From Halicephalobus mephisto (lineage: Eukaryota; Nematoda; Chromadorea; Rhabditida; Panagrolaimidae), in contig SWDT01000058.1 of assembly GCA_009193035.1 (NCBI GenBank), positions 1 to 64,000 on the forward strand: a stretch of DNA of 64,000 bases. Reading direction: 5' to 3'. The position numbers were made by a program, and so were the translations under genes. Of the stretch, positions 10,958 to 22,529 are shown one piece after another (the stretch's first letter is position 1; the number at the start of each line of letters is the position of its first letter). The notes under the pieces were generated by a model. The model was not told the origin of the DNA, did not search any database, and saw only the letters and a program-made list of their open reading frames with translations.

Positions 10958-12109
10958 ATGAAGATCAGGTTGTGCTTTCTCTCTTGTATTCTGGGTCTGG
11001 CGACGGCCCAACTGTGCTCTAGTCCCCACGAGACCAAACAGGTCTTTGGGAACTACTTGAACTGTCTCAAACGACAGATCGACAACGACTACAACGAGTT
11101 GGAGGCTGAAATCAGGGCGGACAACCGAAAGGCAGCATCCACCTGTTTCGTCCCAACCATCAGCGAAGCCAACGCCAAGGACCGCTGTGTCCTCGCCCTC
11201 TCCGACCTTAACGCCAAGGCCTGGGACAGGAACGGTCCTCTCAGAGACTGTTCCATCTGCCGTACTTTCGCCACGTCTGCCATCAAGGCTCTCCTCAACA
11301 CCCCTGCCGAGGACCAGAAGTGTATCCGAAGGGAAATCGCTCGCTCCATCGCTAAGGAGGCTGATTACTGTCTCAGGAAGAAGATCCCGGACTTCCCTGG
11401 AGTTCCCGAGATCCCCGATTTGGAAGAAGGCAGCTTCCAAGCAAAGGAAGCTGTAATCGACTCCATTTCCGACTACATCCTGATCAACAGCCGTCTTTCC
11501 TTCTGTTCCGAACGTAAACCGAAACGCGCTCTGGCCACCAAGGCGTGTCTCTCCAACCCCTTCCCCGGTTTCTTCAAGAAACACTGCAGTGCCGTCGCCG
11601 ACTGTGACTCTCAAACCACCGGTGGATGTTCTAGCAAGCTTCAGGAGACTAAAGCCGCCACTTGTGCATGCATCAATGAAGCTCGTCAGGATCTGAAGCA
11701 GCGAATCTCCGGAATCGCCGACGCCATCAATAATGCTATCAACAACAGAGGCGGAACCCCGTCCATTGGTGGATCCGGCTCCAAGGTCGATTCCTGTGTC
11801 GCCAACATTAAACGACAATTGTAAATGTTTTTTTTAAACTCGAACTAATTAGTGAATTGCAGAATTACACCAGTGAATGACTGGGCTGCTACCATTGACC
11901 ACGCCCTCAACGTCTGCATCCGATCCAAGCCAGCAGGTCAGTCCCTCGGAGTCGACTCCCTCTTGAACGTCGGATGCCGTAAGGTCATTGCCGACACCTC
12001 TGGAACAGCCACCGCTCAACTCAAGACTGGGTTCGACTTCGTCAACAACCTCATCGACGCCATGGTCGAGCGCTCTCGCCGCTTCTGTGGAGGCGCTCAC
12101 TGTCAGTAG
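10958..12109 (+). CDS. Secreted cysteine-rich helical protein, unknown function
   Basis: Exons 10958-11820 and 11863-12109 join in frame (369 residues) across a 42-bp intron. A clean signal peptide (MKIRLCFLSCILGLATA) is followed by a mature protein starting QLCSSP with about twenty cysteines spread through a predicted mostly helical chain. Typical spacings are NYLNCLKRQIDNDY, LRDCSICRTF, QKCIRREIARSIAKEADYC and ATCACINEARQDLKQRI. A short Gly/Ser-rich linker (NNRGGTPSIGGSGS) splits off the last part. Codons are strongly GC-biased and resemble those of the abundant elongation factor, which suggests high expression. Cysteine spacing recalls nematode secreted helical families such as DUF19, but I cannot confirm membership. 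It is probably an extracellular or secretory-gland protein. No catalytic motif is visible. Confidence 0.85.
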
Positions 12110-13232
12110 ATACAGTACTCTTGCCAATTCATGCATTTATCTTCTGAATATAATTAATTTCTAAATAAACCCCATTCCAAGTAGCCGAAAATGTCTGACA
12201 TCAGTTCCAATTCTCCTCGTTAAACAGCCCCTGGCTGAGTTCCTTTTCTGTCTGCCCTTCTGAATTTCAAATCTCAGTCTGATTTATGACCAGTTACCTT
12301 TGTTTTTAGGAGATTTGTCTTTTTCAGAAGCCGTGAAAGGGAAATTTGGAAATGACTTTTCTCTTGCAACTTTGCAATTTTAGTTTTCTCTCGAGTGGTT
12401 CGCCACTTGAGGATCTCGTCCAGTTTCAACACCAGCCTCCGTAGAATCCTTTAAGTCTTCTGAAATTTGCACTTTTGTAGCTAAAGTTCGGTCCTAGAGT
12501 TGCAAACGAGTCGTGGGAATTGTCAAAATTATTCAAATCCCGGAGTCTGTCGAGGTCGGTTTTTTATTTCCGTTTTGGAAATTTATTAATAGCCAAAGAC
12601 CGAATTACCGTTGGTCGAAAAAGCTCAAAAAATGTGGCCTATACCATCCCGCCCAGTCTGAACTTTCCCCTTCCAAAAAGTCGTGAAGGCGTTTCGTTTC
12701 TGTTTTGGCCCGAGGAGACGATTCCAGAGGTGGCCAAAGTTGTTCCAGGCCCTTGCGTGCGAGATGAATTACGACCTTGTGTCCTTGTTCTCTTGGTCTG
12801 AATTTTTCATCTCTCGCTTGCTTTGAATTTTCGATCAGTCCCTGTTTTCCCAAATAGGATCATACCCTCTGGCTGGTTTTCAAGCCCGAAATTCTCCCCA
12901 CCGTCGTGTACAATAATTTTCCAACAACCAACACGTGTTTGTGGCATCCGGGGCCACGTCGGGCTAGTCCCCTGCATTCCCCGTCCTGCTGCAATCTCGG
13001 CTGGAAAACCGCCGTCACTGAACTTGTGGAAATGACACTTTCAGAGACAAACAGGAAGTATCTAAATTTATGAGAAATCCGTCACAAGATCGACGTCACT
13101 TTATTCCGGTCTCAATTTGGGAGATGACTGTTGTCCTTTTTCCAATGATGTTTGATGGCAATTATAATTACTGGCAGGAAGAGGCCGCTCGCTCCTGAGA
13201 GGGCTTCTCCGTTGAATTCAGTCTTTAGCAAA
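12110..13232. other. Intergenic region upstream of the aminopeptidase
   Basis: An AATAAA near 12164 closes the preceding gene. The frames at 12520-12801 and 12823-13035 show no domain. The sequence CTTTAG immediately before CAAAATG at 13233 looks like a splice acceptor for a leader or 5'-UTR exon. An upstream in-frame ATG at 13155 is the alternative start. Confidence 0.45.
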
Positions 13233-16200
13233 ATGCCGATCCCCGAGAGGACTTCTGTCGCCACTTCCAAGCCGCTGGCATCCAACTCCAAGGTGGAGGA
13301 ATTCGAGAGACTCCAGAAGGACCAGGATGCTGGCAGTTCCGTCGACTACCGAAGGAGTTTTCTGGTCAAGTTGTCCAAGAAATCCTTGTTCTTCATTGTA
13401 ATCCCGGCAATTCCAGTATTTTTGCTTTTCCTCTGTTTCCTCCTGCTCATTGATACAAGGACCATCGTCCATGCCTCCCCGTCGACCACCCCCTCGACGG
13501 TTGTCTCCACAACCCCCTCAAGGAACCCACCGACACCTCGATCCATCTACCGCCTACCGACCGACGTCATCCCCTCCCTCTACAGTCTGACCCTCCGGGT
13601 GTATTTGCCCTACAAGAAGGAGGTTGACTTCGGGGAGCGGAACCAGTCCATCGCCGGCTATGTGCTCATCAGCTTCTACTGCAGAAATGGAACTGACCGC
13701 ATTGTCTTGAACCAGAACGAGCTTCTGGTCGACAATTCGAGCATCAAACTGGCAGACCAAGACACAAGGAAAAGGTTTTTCGTTTTCATCTCAAAAATCG
13801 ACAATAAGGCCAAGATTATGGAATTGGCCGTGAGTCCTCCACTTGAGAAAGGCCGAAATTACTCCCTGTACATGAAATACTCTACCATCATGAGACAGCC
13901 TTCTGAAGGCGGGATATTCTTGGCTAGCTACAAGATCGGAAACGAAACCAGGTAATTTCGAATTAAGGACCGGGCTGGTCTAATATGGCCTTAGGGAGAC
14001 CACTAGCTGTCTAATTCACTCAAATTATCTCGACTTCATTCGAGGTCTAATTGGGAAGAATTCCACGGACCCCAGGGGAATTGGAAATTGAACGGTTTTC
14101 GAATTGGTTAGTCAGCTACGCTTCATTTCCATTTCAGATATCACGCCGTCTCCCAGATGCAGCCACTGGATGCAAAAAGGGTTTTCCCCTGCTTCGACGA
14201 CCCAGGGTTCAAGGCGGTGTTCCAGATAAATGTCGTTCACCCCAGTGGAACCACGGCTCTCAGCAACACGGAAGCGTTCAAGAAAACTTCGATCAACGAA
14301 CATTGGACACAAACAGAGTTCGAAATGACCCCCATCATGTCCACTTACCTCCTGGCCATCGTCGTTACTGACTTTGACTACATTGAAGACAAATACAGAA
14401 ACATCACTGTAGCATTTGATTAATTTAGCCAAATAATCGTTGATTCCCTTTAGCTCCGCATCTGGGCGACTCCGGATGCCCTGCCGCATTGTGGATATGC
14501 CTTGGGTCTTCTTTCGAAAGCTCTAAACTTCTACGAGAACTACTTCAACATTTCTTACCCCCTCTCAAAACTGGACGTGTACGGGGTTCCTGAGTTGAGG
14601 GTGGTGGGGATGGAGAACTGGGGAATGATTACGGTGCAGACCCCCATCTTGACCTTTGACCCGAGCTTCTCTTCCTCCAAGGACAAGAGCAAAACCGATA
14701 TGACCATTTTCCACGAAATCGCTCATATGGTGAGTTTCCGCTTAATTAGCCCGGTTATCGATTGATGTCTAGTGGTTCGGGAATCTGGTGACGATGAAGT
14801 GGTGGAACGATCTGTGGCTGAATGAGGGCTTTGCTTGTCACATGAGTCGGATAGCGATGGAGAATCTGTCTGACCCGCTGATTGACGTTGACCAGGCTTT
14901 TATGTCTTACATCTGGTCCACGATCAGTCGGGACGAAAATAGAGCTGCCCCTATCCTGAGTCCAGACATAAAATCCGAGGACTCGATTGGAGGAGTCTTC
15001 AACGTGGCCAGCTACTACAAGGGAGAAGCTCTTATCCGGATGATCAAGAAGGCCACCGGAGACAACTTCTTCCAGCGGACTCTCCAAAACTTCATCAAGA
15101 CTCACATCCACGGCAACGTCATCAGTGAGCATCTGGCTGACGCCCTCACAAGGGCCTTGGAGGTCTACGATCACAACAACCCCTTCGACGGAATGCCTGT
15201 CAATCAGGTGATGAAGCATTGGACCCACAAAAAGGGATTCCCGACGATCATCGTCAAGACCATCAATTCAACGACTGTCTCCCTCCACCAAGCCTCCTTT
15301 TACTCGGCTCAGCGGACGTTCATCGATGATTTCTGGATTGTTCCGGTCTTCTATAAGGAAGACATCTACTCAAAGGATCAGCAGATTGTCTGGCTCAAAG
15401 ACAACCGTTCTAGTAAGTCGATTGTAGCCAACAACCCCATGTAGTCGAGTCTTTCCAGTTCTCTTGGACAACGTGGCTGTCATAGACCCCAACTTCTACG
15501 GGTATTACAAGGTCCTGTACGACAAAGACACTTACCGGAAACTCGTCGACATTCTGCTGGAGGACCATGAACTGATCTCGAGAGCGGGCCGGAGCAGAAT
15601 GCTCTATGAGACCTTCATTTTCCAAAGGTACGGGATTCTCACGACAGAACCTCTAGAGCTGATGCGGTACATTAACAAGGAGGTTGAAGAAGGACCTTTT
15701 GTAATTGCTTGTAACTTTTTGGAATTATTCTACACCATCTTTCCTAACGACCTTAATTTAAAGGCAAGACTCTTGGAGGTTAGGATGGTTTAATTCAGGA
15801 TTGTTTCAGGAATATCAATTTCATCTTCTAGTGCCGGTATACGAACGGGTAAAGCTGGACAAGAGTGAACGGGAATATGGGTGAGTCCACTTCTGTCATC
15901 CATCAGAAAATTCTTGGGTTTCAGGCCAGTGAGACAACTGCTGATCCAGAGATTGTGCTCCTGGGGCTACCAGAGGTGCAGAGATTACGTAATCGAAGAG
16001 TTCGGGCTGCTCGTGAAGGAGTGCAAGAACGACCTCCTCAGTTCGTCGTGCAACAAGATAACCCCCGACATCAGAGCGGGGATCTACTCCATGGCCCTCA
16101 AGTATGGATCCCCTGAGTACTTTGACTTTCTCTGGGAAAAGTACCTGCTCGAGTCTAATCTCCTGGAAAGAGATAGGATCATCCAGGGTCTCACGGGCAC

Positions 16201-16724
16201 CGTAATCTCTAATCAAATTGAAAAGTAACTTTTGCCATATTTTTCCCAAATCAACAAATGAATTCAGGGTGGTCTCGTACCAGATTTACAACGAAACAAA
16301 GATGACAGACCAACACGCCTTCTGGTCCTTCTTCCTCCATACAGGAAACATAGAGAAACTGAGGCCCGTCCTCAACAACCACATCCATGGATACATTCCT
16401 CATCTAGTGAACACTTGCTGTCCTTCGAACCGGCCCCAGAAAACCAAAACCTTCAAATTCTTAATTAACATGATCATGGCCCTCTACAGAATGCTCCCGA
16501 CCTCCGAAAACCTCCTGCTGGTGAGTGTCTGTTTTCCTTAACCCCGCAATTCCTGATTTCAGCTAGACCAGTACGACAAAACGATAGAACCCCTGCTTCC
16601 GTCCTCCCACAAGGGCCTCTTAAGGGAAGCACGGAAGAACCCCGTGAATGATTATCAATTTCTTTTAAAAAACAAAGATGTCTATGAACGTTATTTCCGC
16701 GATTTTGCTAAAAGGATAAAATAG
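13233..16724 (+). CDS. M1-family membrane aminopeptidase (type II)
   Basis: Several exons with 40-60 bp introns encode a zinc aminopeptidase of about 900 residues. A cytoplasmic N-terminus is followed by one transmembrane segment (FIVIPAIPVFLLFLCFLLLI), a Thr/Ser/Pro stalk and then the catalytic ectodomain, as in aminopeptidase N. The exopeptidase motif reads VGMENWGMITV (usual GAMEN). The zinc site is HEIAHMW, with the third ligand in LWLNEGFA; an intron splits it between Met and Trp. The RYH-type MQPLDAKRVFPCFDDP block and the ERAP1-like C-terminal domain are present and run to the stop at 16724. It removes N-terminal residues from extracellular peptides. The start is uncertain: 13233 follows an acceptor-like CTTTAG, while an in-frame ATG at 13155 would add 26 residues. 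No inactivating change is seen. Confidence 0.9.
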
Positions 16725-16779
16725 GCTCTTGGAATAAATGATGTAATTTCATTCTCATGGTTCTATATGTATACAAATT

Positions 16780-18362
16780 TTACCGGGCATTTTGACTCCG
16801 TCTGTTGGCTTTCTCATTGAGTTCCGCGTATTTTGAGTAGAATATTGCACCGAAAACAAGTAGCAAACCCAATATACCTGTAATACTGAGTGGATGAGAA
16901 AAATATATTGAAGACAGAACGATCGAGAATATCTGTCTTAGTGTCATAATCACTGCTAATACTTCTGGTCCAAATTGTTTGATTATGGCATAGATGAAAA
17001 CCTGAAATTTGCCCAATCGGCTGTGTAACGCATTCATTAACTCACTTGTCCACATGCTCCAGATAATGATAATAGGAACAAGTCCCTCGAGAAGCCATCA
17101 TGAGTAAGAGCATAGTCGATAGAGGAAAACAAAGTCCCTTGTTCTAGCAGTGAGACAAAGCAGAGGATTGCACTGAAGGCATTTACTCCAAGCATCATCT
17201 GGAATCAAAGCATTCACTTCAACTTTCAAAAATCCAATTACCTGAGTCTTGGAGACCTGCGGCTTACACTCAAACAACTTCTTCTGCCAATTTGGAGTGA
17301 ATGAGTCAAAGGCCAAATAGCCTGCCATCAAAATAATACCAGAAACAGTAGTTACCGAAGAATTGTTTTTCGAACTTGATTGATTAGACAGGAAGAAACT
17401 ACATGCACCAATAACCAGAATAATGGCAGTTACATAATCTCGAGTCGAATATGATTTGTTACGAACCAGTTTACCCATTAGCATCGTTGGAATTAATTTC
17501 GAAGCTTTACAAACAGTCTGAAAACGATTTTCAAAGAAATAGAAAAACCAAAGCAATCTTACCATCACTGGAAATGAGACAAATTTTAAAGCTTCATATT
17601 GGCACCAAGAAGATAAAGTGTTGGACAACGAACAAAAGGAATGCTTGAACAATGGAGGAACATGGACAGGTTGGCTGAAACGGTATCGATTACTGTCAAG
17701 ACCTTAGGGGAAAACCGTACTTTTTATAGTCATGAATAAAGTAGAGAGAACACAATATCAGGGCAATAATCCTGTTCACGAGTACTAGGAATTGAGCATC
17801 TCCAAAATGGTCAATGATAAAAGCATCGTCGACTCTCGGGTAGCCAATTGTGATAATCCTTTCTTGGAAAAAACCCATACTTACAAAATTTAACTGGATC
17901 CCCGCAAAATAGAAGGCCAATATCGGTCCATCGCGGGTCAACCAATTCCTATTTCTCTCCTCAGATTGAGCATTTATAAGATTCTTGGTGTCACTACATT
18001 TCCCCTCTGATAATATAGCATTAAAAGCAGCTTCCGGAGTGCCAATGGCAAAAAGCTTCAGAAATCGCTGCAGTAGATTTTTCGAAAAATCCAAGGAATT
18101 TTCTGAAAATGCCTTATTGATAATTACTTCGGGCAAATTATGACCCACCAGAATACTTCTTTTTCAGCCATCTGATCAACAAGTAAGTGGGAACGACAAT
18201 TGTGGAATAACCAAGTAGGATAAACGTTAATCGAAGAGGCCAGTAATCGTAGGGATTGAAACCAAAGTAATCTTCAAATTGCGGACCATAATATCCAGAT
18301 TCGTATTTGTATTTGAGTTGGTAATTCTGATCACGTCGAAACCTAGTGTGAGTTTCGTCCAT
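16780..18362 (-). CDS. pst-1: PAPS transporter 1 (SLC35B2 type), Golgi
   Basis: The gene encodes a multi-pass nucleotide-sugar-type carrier that brings the sulfate donor PAPS into the Golgi for sulfation of glycans and proteins. Diagnostic blocks in order are FVSMGFFQERIITIGY, AQFLVLVNRIIALI, SFCSLSNTLSSWCQYEALKF, ASKLIPTMLMGKLV, ILMAGYLAFDSFTPNWQ, LLSLSGACGQVFIY and VIMTLRQIFSIVLS; all match SLC35B2. An unusual feature is the N-terminal extension (about 120 residues with one membrane segment, TFILLGYSTIVVPTYLLI), also known in the family. Exons join through introns of about 45-50 bp, including one with an AAAAA|GTACGG donor. Its stop lies only 55 bp from that of the convergent aminopeptidase. 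Confidence 0.93.
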
Positions 18363-19040
18363 TTATCTAGAAATTCAAAATTATTAGTTAATCGAGAACA
18401 ATTAATCCACTAAATGAGGAAAATGAGAAACATAAATGACTATCTAGATTTCAAAGGTCATTATCTAAAAACGCTATCTTGAAAAAAAAAGGATTTAAAC
18501 AAGATTTCTCCTTAAAAACAATTGAAAGTTCGAAATGCAGCCCACATTGATAAGATTTCAACCCGGTTGTCTACAACTAGTAGAAAGTAAAATCGAATAT
18601 TCAAACAGAATAATAGAAAAGTGCACTAACAAATCCCGATTCGGATTAACGAGAATAAAAGAGTTTTCACAGCATAAAGAATGGCTGATCTCCCAGCAGG
18701 ACTAATTTAACTTCCAATTCACTTCAAAAAATAACAAACCAAGATACTATCGCATCAGTCCTCAAATTCATGTGCGCTTTCTTAATGCCAATTCAACCTT
18801 AATTTTGATGTTTTGTTCTTAAACTGAATCTTTTTCCCACACATAGTTTCTTGTGTTAACTCTTATACCATCGACTTTTGACTATATCAAATGCGGAGCA
18901 AAATTAATTAAAAAAGGGGAATCGGTGATCAATACAAGCGCCATGTTTTGTATTTCTTCTGACTGGCGAAAATGCGATGGTAGCATCCAGAAAGTCAATG
19001 ATCAGAATGTTGTCAGTACAAGGACTACTCCGAAGTAAAT
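18363..19040. other. Gene-poor AT-rich DNA
   Basis: No coding exon is supported. This stretch should contain the upstream region of the PAPS transporter and leads into the mariner relic. Confidence 0.45.
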
Positions 19041-19046
19041 GCAGCA

Positions 19047-19764
19047 GTGTTGAAGACAAACCTCGATTGGAATCCCTTGTTGAATTTGACAGTGACTAGA
19101 TTAGTGGACACAACAATAGGATCGACTATTGACAAAATTGCAGATATGTTGAATTCTACTCAGGGAATCGTGTATCGTTATTTGAAGGAATTAGAAAAGA
19201 TTTCAAAGTTGGAAAAGTGGGCATCGCAAGAATTACCACAAGCCAATCGTCGATAGGGAATAAACATATGTACTTCTCCGTTCTCGACACCTTCCTAGAT
19301 TTGTTTCTCGGTAGAATCGTGACTGATAACGAGAAATGGATATTTTATAATGACGTTGAAAAACAATGAATGGATAAGGATACGCGACCAAAACTGAGAG
19401 CAAAAGATAGATTATACCTGAAAAGGGTAATCCTGTGTGTTTGGTGGGATAAGAGTGGTACTACCTATTTCAAATTGCTGAAAATCAACGAAACAATAGA
19501 TACAGAAGTCTACTTTCGTCGAATAGAAGCTCTAAATCCAGAACTAATTAAACACTATCAGTCTTGATGAACAGGAAAAGTCTATTCCACCAAGATAACA
19601 TGCGATCGCATACGGTAAAATCGATGACCCAAAAAATTCAGGACTTAACCTGGGAAGCTATGCCTTATCCACCGTACTCCTCAAATAATACTCCAAGTGA
19701 TTACCACCTGTCCCATCGTTTACAAGATTATTTAAAGGGTAAAAAATTCATAAATAAAAGTTAA
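19047..19764 (+). mobile_element. Degenerate mariner-family transposase relic
   Basis: Three consecutive frames interrupted by stops and shifts match the order of a mariner transposase. The first (19047-19256) has a helix-turn-helix-like segment (GSTIDKIADMLNSTQGIVYR). The middle one contains NEKWIFYNDV, then ILCVWWDKSGTTYFKLLK, which corresponds to the CVWWD block carrying the second catalytic Asp. The third has LFHQDNMRSHT and MPYPPYSSNNTPSDYHL, matching the HQDNARPH and PPYSPDLAPSDYH blocks. At least two in-frame stops and one shift separate them, so no functional transposase can be made. Terminal inverted repeats could not be delimited by eye. It is an old, dead insertion. Confidence 0.82.
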
Positions 19765-21585
19765 AACGCAGTAGGCAAACATTTCTCGTTAAAACCAGAG
19801 TCCTATCACGATGGCATTCATAAATTGTGTGCACAACGATAAGATGTCATAGACAATGATAGGAATTACACTATTAATGAAAAGTAGATTAGTTGTTTTC
19901 TCTCAACAAGGGTTCTTTTAAAATAGGAACGAATTTATGGACCGACCTGATAGATTGGATTGTCAGCACGAATGAGCTGATTCTGACGAATGGAGTTGGA
20001 TGGAAAAGTCTTTAAATACGGAAACGGAATAAATTAACACTGAAAGTAAATAGTCTTCAATGGAGCATCAGAAGGTAAACTCACCTGTTCATTCGCAATC
20101 ACGGACCCAGACCGATGCCATCAGGAGCAATAACCCTGGAATCAGACAACCATCAACAAAGGCACAAACAGAGTCAAGCACGAGCCAAAGGCGATTTTTG
20201 ACGAATTTTACAGTGCAGGTTCATTATGCAGCCACAGCAAAGCAATGCTGGTGAAAACTGCTTTGAATAATCTTACATTGCCCCATAGGCAACTACACTA
20301 AGAACTTTGTAACTTTTTAACAATCTGTAAACATCTGATTTTGAAAGGCGTAAAAAGAAAAAATAATCCTAAACATAGAACGAAAAGCTGAGTAAACAGT
20401 GTGAAATCATTTCCAGATTCATCAAATCAATCGAGGAAATAATTTCCAAAACATCTCAAAGATGTGAAAATTTGATATTCCCCGGTGAACATGGAAACAC
20501 GGGGAAATGAAATTTCTGCGCAACGTTGTTTAGCTTTAGGCATAAAAATCCGATCGATAAACTATTTTCGAAAACTAATTTTCTAATAAAAAAACAATTA
20601 CAACAGGGAAAAGTAATTATATCGCACGTTCTCCGGATCGAGGTGGTAAAGCACAATACACAATGCTTTCAGGGACTCAATGTGTATCGATCAACTGGAA
20701 ATGCAAGAGAAACAACCACGGCGAAGACAGATGCCAAGAAACCGCATCCGTATGATAGACTCGACCGACTGCCAAATCTCCCAATTGCGCACTGATCCTT
20801 CGTGGCAGGATACAGACCCGGTTCCTGGAGTCCGACAAGCTAATGAATTTGCCCAACTGGATTAACCAGTAACTAATTGCCTTTCTATTATTATTTCACC
20901 TCCGTCAATCAATACCTTTGACCGTGCTGCAACTGACTGAACGGACCTCGTGTATGAGCCGGTTATTTCATTAATTTAACTCTCCCGCGCACGTGACATC
21001 TCGTTTTTGGGGTACTTTGTAAGCTTCACCTGTCACTGTTTTATATCACCAGAATATTAAAAATAGTTTTGCTACTTTGCAATTTAGTGTTGTCCTGTCG
21101 TTTGCAATACGAGTGTGTGTCGTGAGGCCGCACAACCGATTTCAACATGTCCATTAATCTCAAATGGAGAGAGCACGCCACTCGTTCGGCTAGAGGCTCT
21201 GACGGACGTATTTATATGACGACGTTCGACCGACTCCCTTCCCTTGTCCGTCGGAAGTCGTGAGGAGCCTATATATTAGCAACTCAAATGCAGCCTTCCC
21301 ATTTTTCGTTCGTATACATTTTCCGTGTTCGTGGCGTGAAGGGAGGAGCCTAAAGTGTCCCCCTCTTCATGGGCTCCAGCACTTGGCTTTTTGCCAGATT
21401 CTGAAGCTTTTTCGTCTCTAGATTTGCTAAGGTCCTATGCAAATTCTAAGAGCAATAAGAGGAGACTCTTTTGTCCACTATATAGAGGAGAAGCACTAAG
21501 ATGGAGTTCTTTTCTTCAGATGACAAGGATTCTGCTGTGACGTCACTATAGCAACTCTTTTAGCCACTCGCCAACCTTGCTCACG
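19765..21585. other. Gene-poor DNA and upstream region of NC2-alpha
   Basis: No supported gene. A TATATAT run near 21270-21276 and a CTATATAGAGG near 21478-21488 lie upstream of the NC2-alpha start and could act as core promoter elements. The rest holds only short frames without domains. Confidence 0.4.
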
Positions 21586-22383
21586 ATGGAACCCGCAAGC
21601 AGCAGCTCAAGCGAATTACCTGGTCGCATCCGCAAACGCCGATACTCGACTGCCCGCATCCAGCCGGTAGGAACTCTGTTGTTTTTCATATATTCAAATT
21701 TCATCTGTACATGTTTCAGACTAGGATCAAGAAGGTCATGCAGAGCGATGAAGAGATTGGGAGGATGATCGCCAGTGTCCCCGTCGCCATCGGCAGTGTC
21801 ATGGAGCACTTTGCTGAAAAACTGCTCGAATCTGCAGCCACAGCGATGCATTATTCCACAAGCAAAACACTTTCTCCGCAGCATCTACATGCCGCGATCA
21901 TTCAGAATCCACATTTTGCATTTCTGACGCCGTTGGTCAAAAACGCTGGTTCTCTGCCCATGATCCAGAATCAACCCATCAAACAGATCGACTTCCATGG
22001 GTCCAACGCTTCAGCTTCATTGCCGACGATATCAGAGGAGTCGAGTCATCCTATCCCAGCAAACTCGTATTCAGAGGAAGGGACAGCCGGCAAGAAGAAA
22101 CGAGGCCGTCCAAGGAAGGAACCCACTCAGAACAACCAGAACATGTGAGTTAGCAACCATTGATGCATTTAAACCCGCTTCTCGTTTCAGTCCTGCAAAA
22201 GATCCTCCGATCAACGGACTGGTAGACCGTGATCCAGATGAAGATGCTCGGTTGATGCCGCCTCCTTCGTTCTTCCCAAACCGCAAATTCCCAGGTTCTC
22301 TCCCGATCTCCTCGTCCGTGGTCTCCACTCAACCGAAAACCGACTCTCAACCTCAGCAGCAGACTGATGCCATATCTGCTTGA
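21586..22383 (+). CDS. NC2-alpha/DRAP1 histone-fold corepressor with an AT-hook
   Basis: Exons 21586-21666, 21720-22144 and 22191-22383 join in phase into 232 residues. After a Ser-rich start comes the histone fold of negative cofactor 2 alpha: RIQPTRIKKVMQSDEEIGRM, ASVPVAIGSVMEHFAEKLLE and TLSPQHLHAAIIQNPHFAFL, the usual NC2-alpha blocks. It pairs with NC2-beta (DR1) and clamps TBP on DNA, blocking TFIIA/TFIIB. The spliced frames cross both introns (53 and 46 bp) cleanly. Downstream of the fold lies KKKRGRPRKEPTQ, a textbook AT-hook (RGRP core) that could bind AT-rich minor grooves. The tail is Pro/Ser-rich. NF-YC and CHRAC subunits share the fold, but the RIKKVMQSDEEIG start is specific to DRAP1. 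Confidence 0.92.
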
Positions 22384-22529
22384 ATTCAGTAATGACGTCT
22401 TCTTCAAGTTGTAAATTTGTGGCTCCTATTATAATTTCGTCGGGTGTCTATCACACAATTGTTTACCCAAAATTCTTTTGTTCGGATATTTTTAGTAAAA
22501 CATTTCCAAAATTCAAACTCAACAAAAAA

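Noticed and set aside
10883..11818. 311-codon open frame on minus strand
   Set aside because: Antisense to the secreted Cys-rich gene. The plus strand has a signal peptide, regular Cys spacing and a phase-correct intron.
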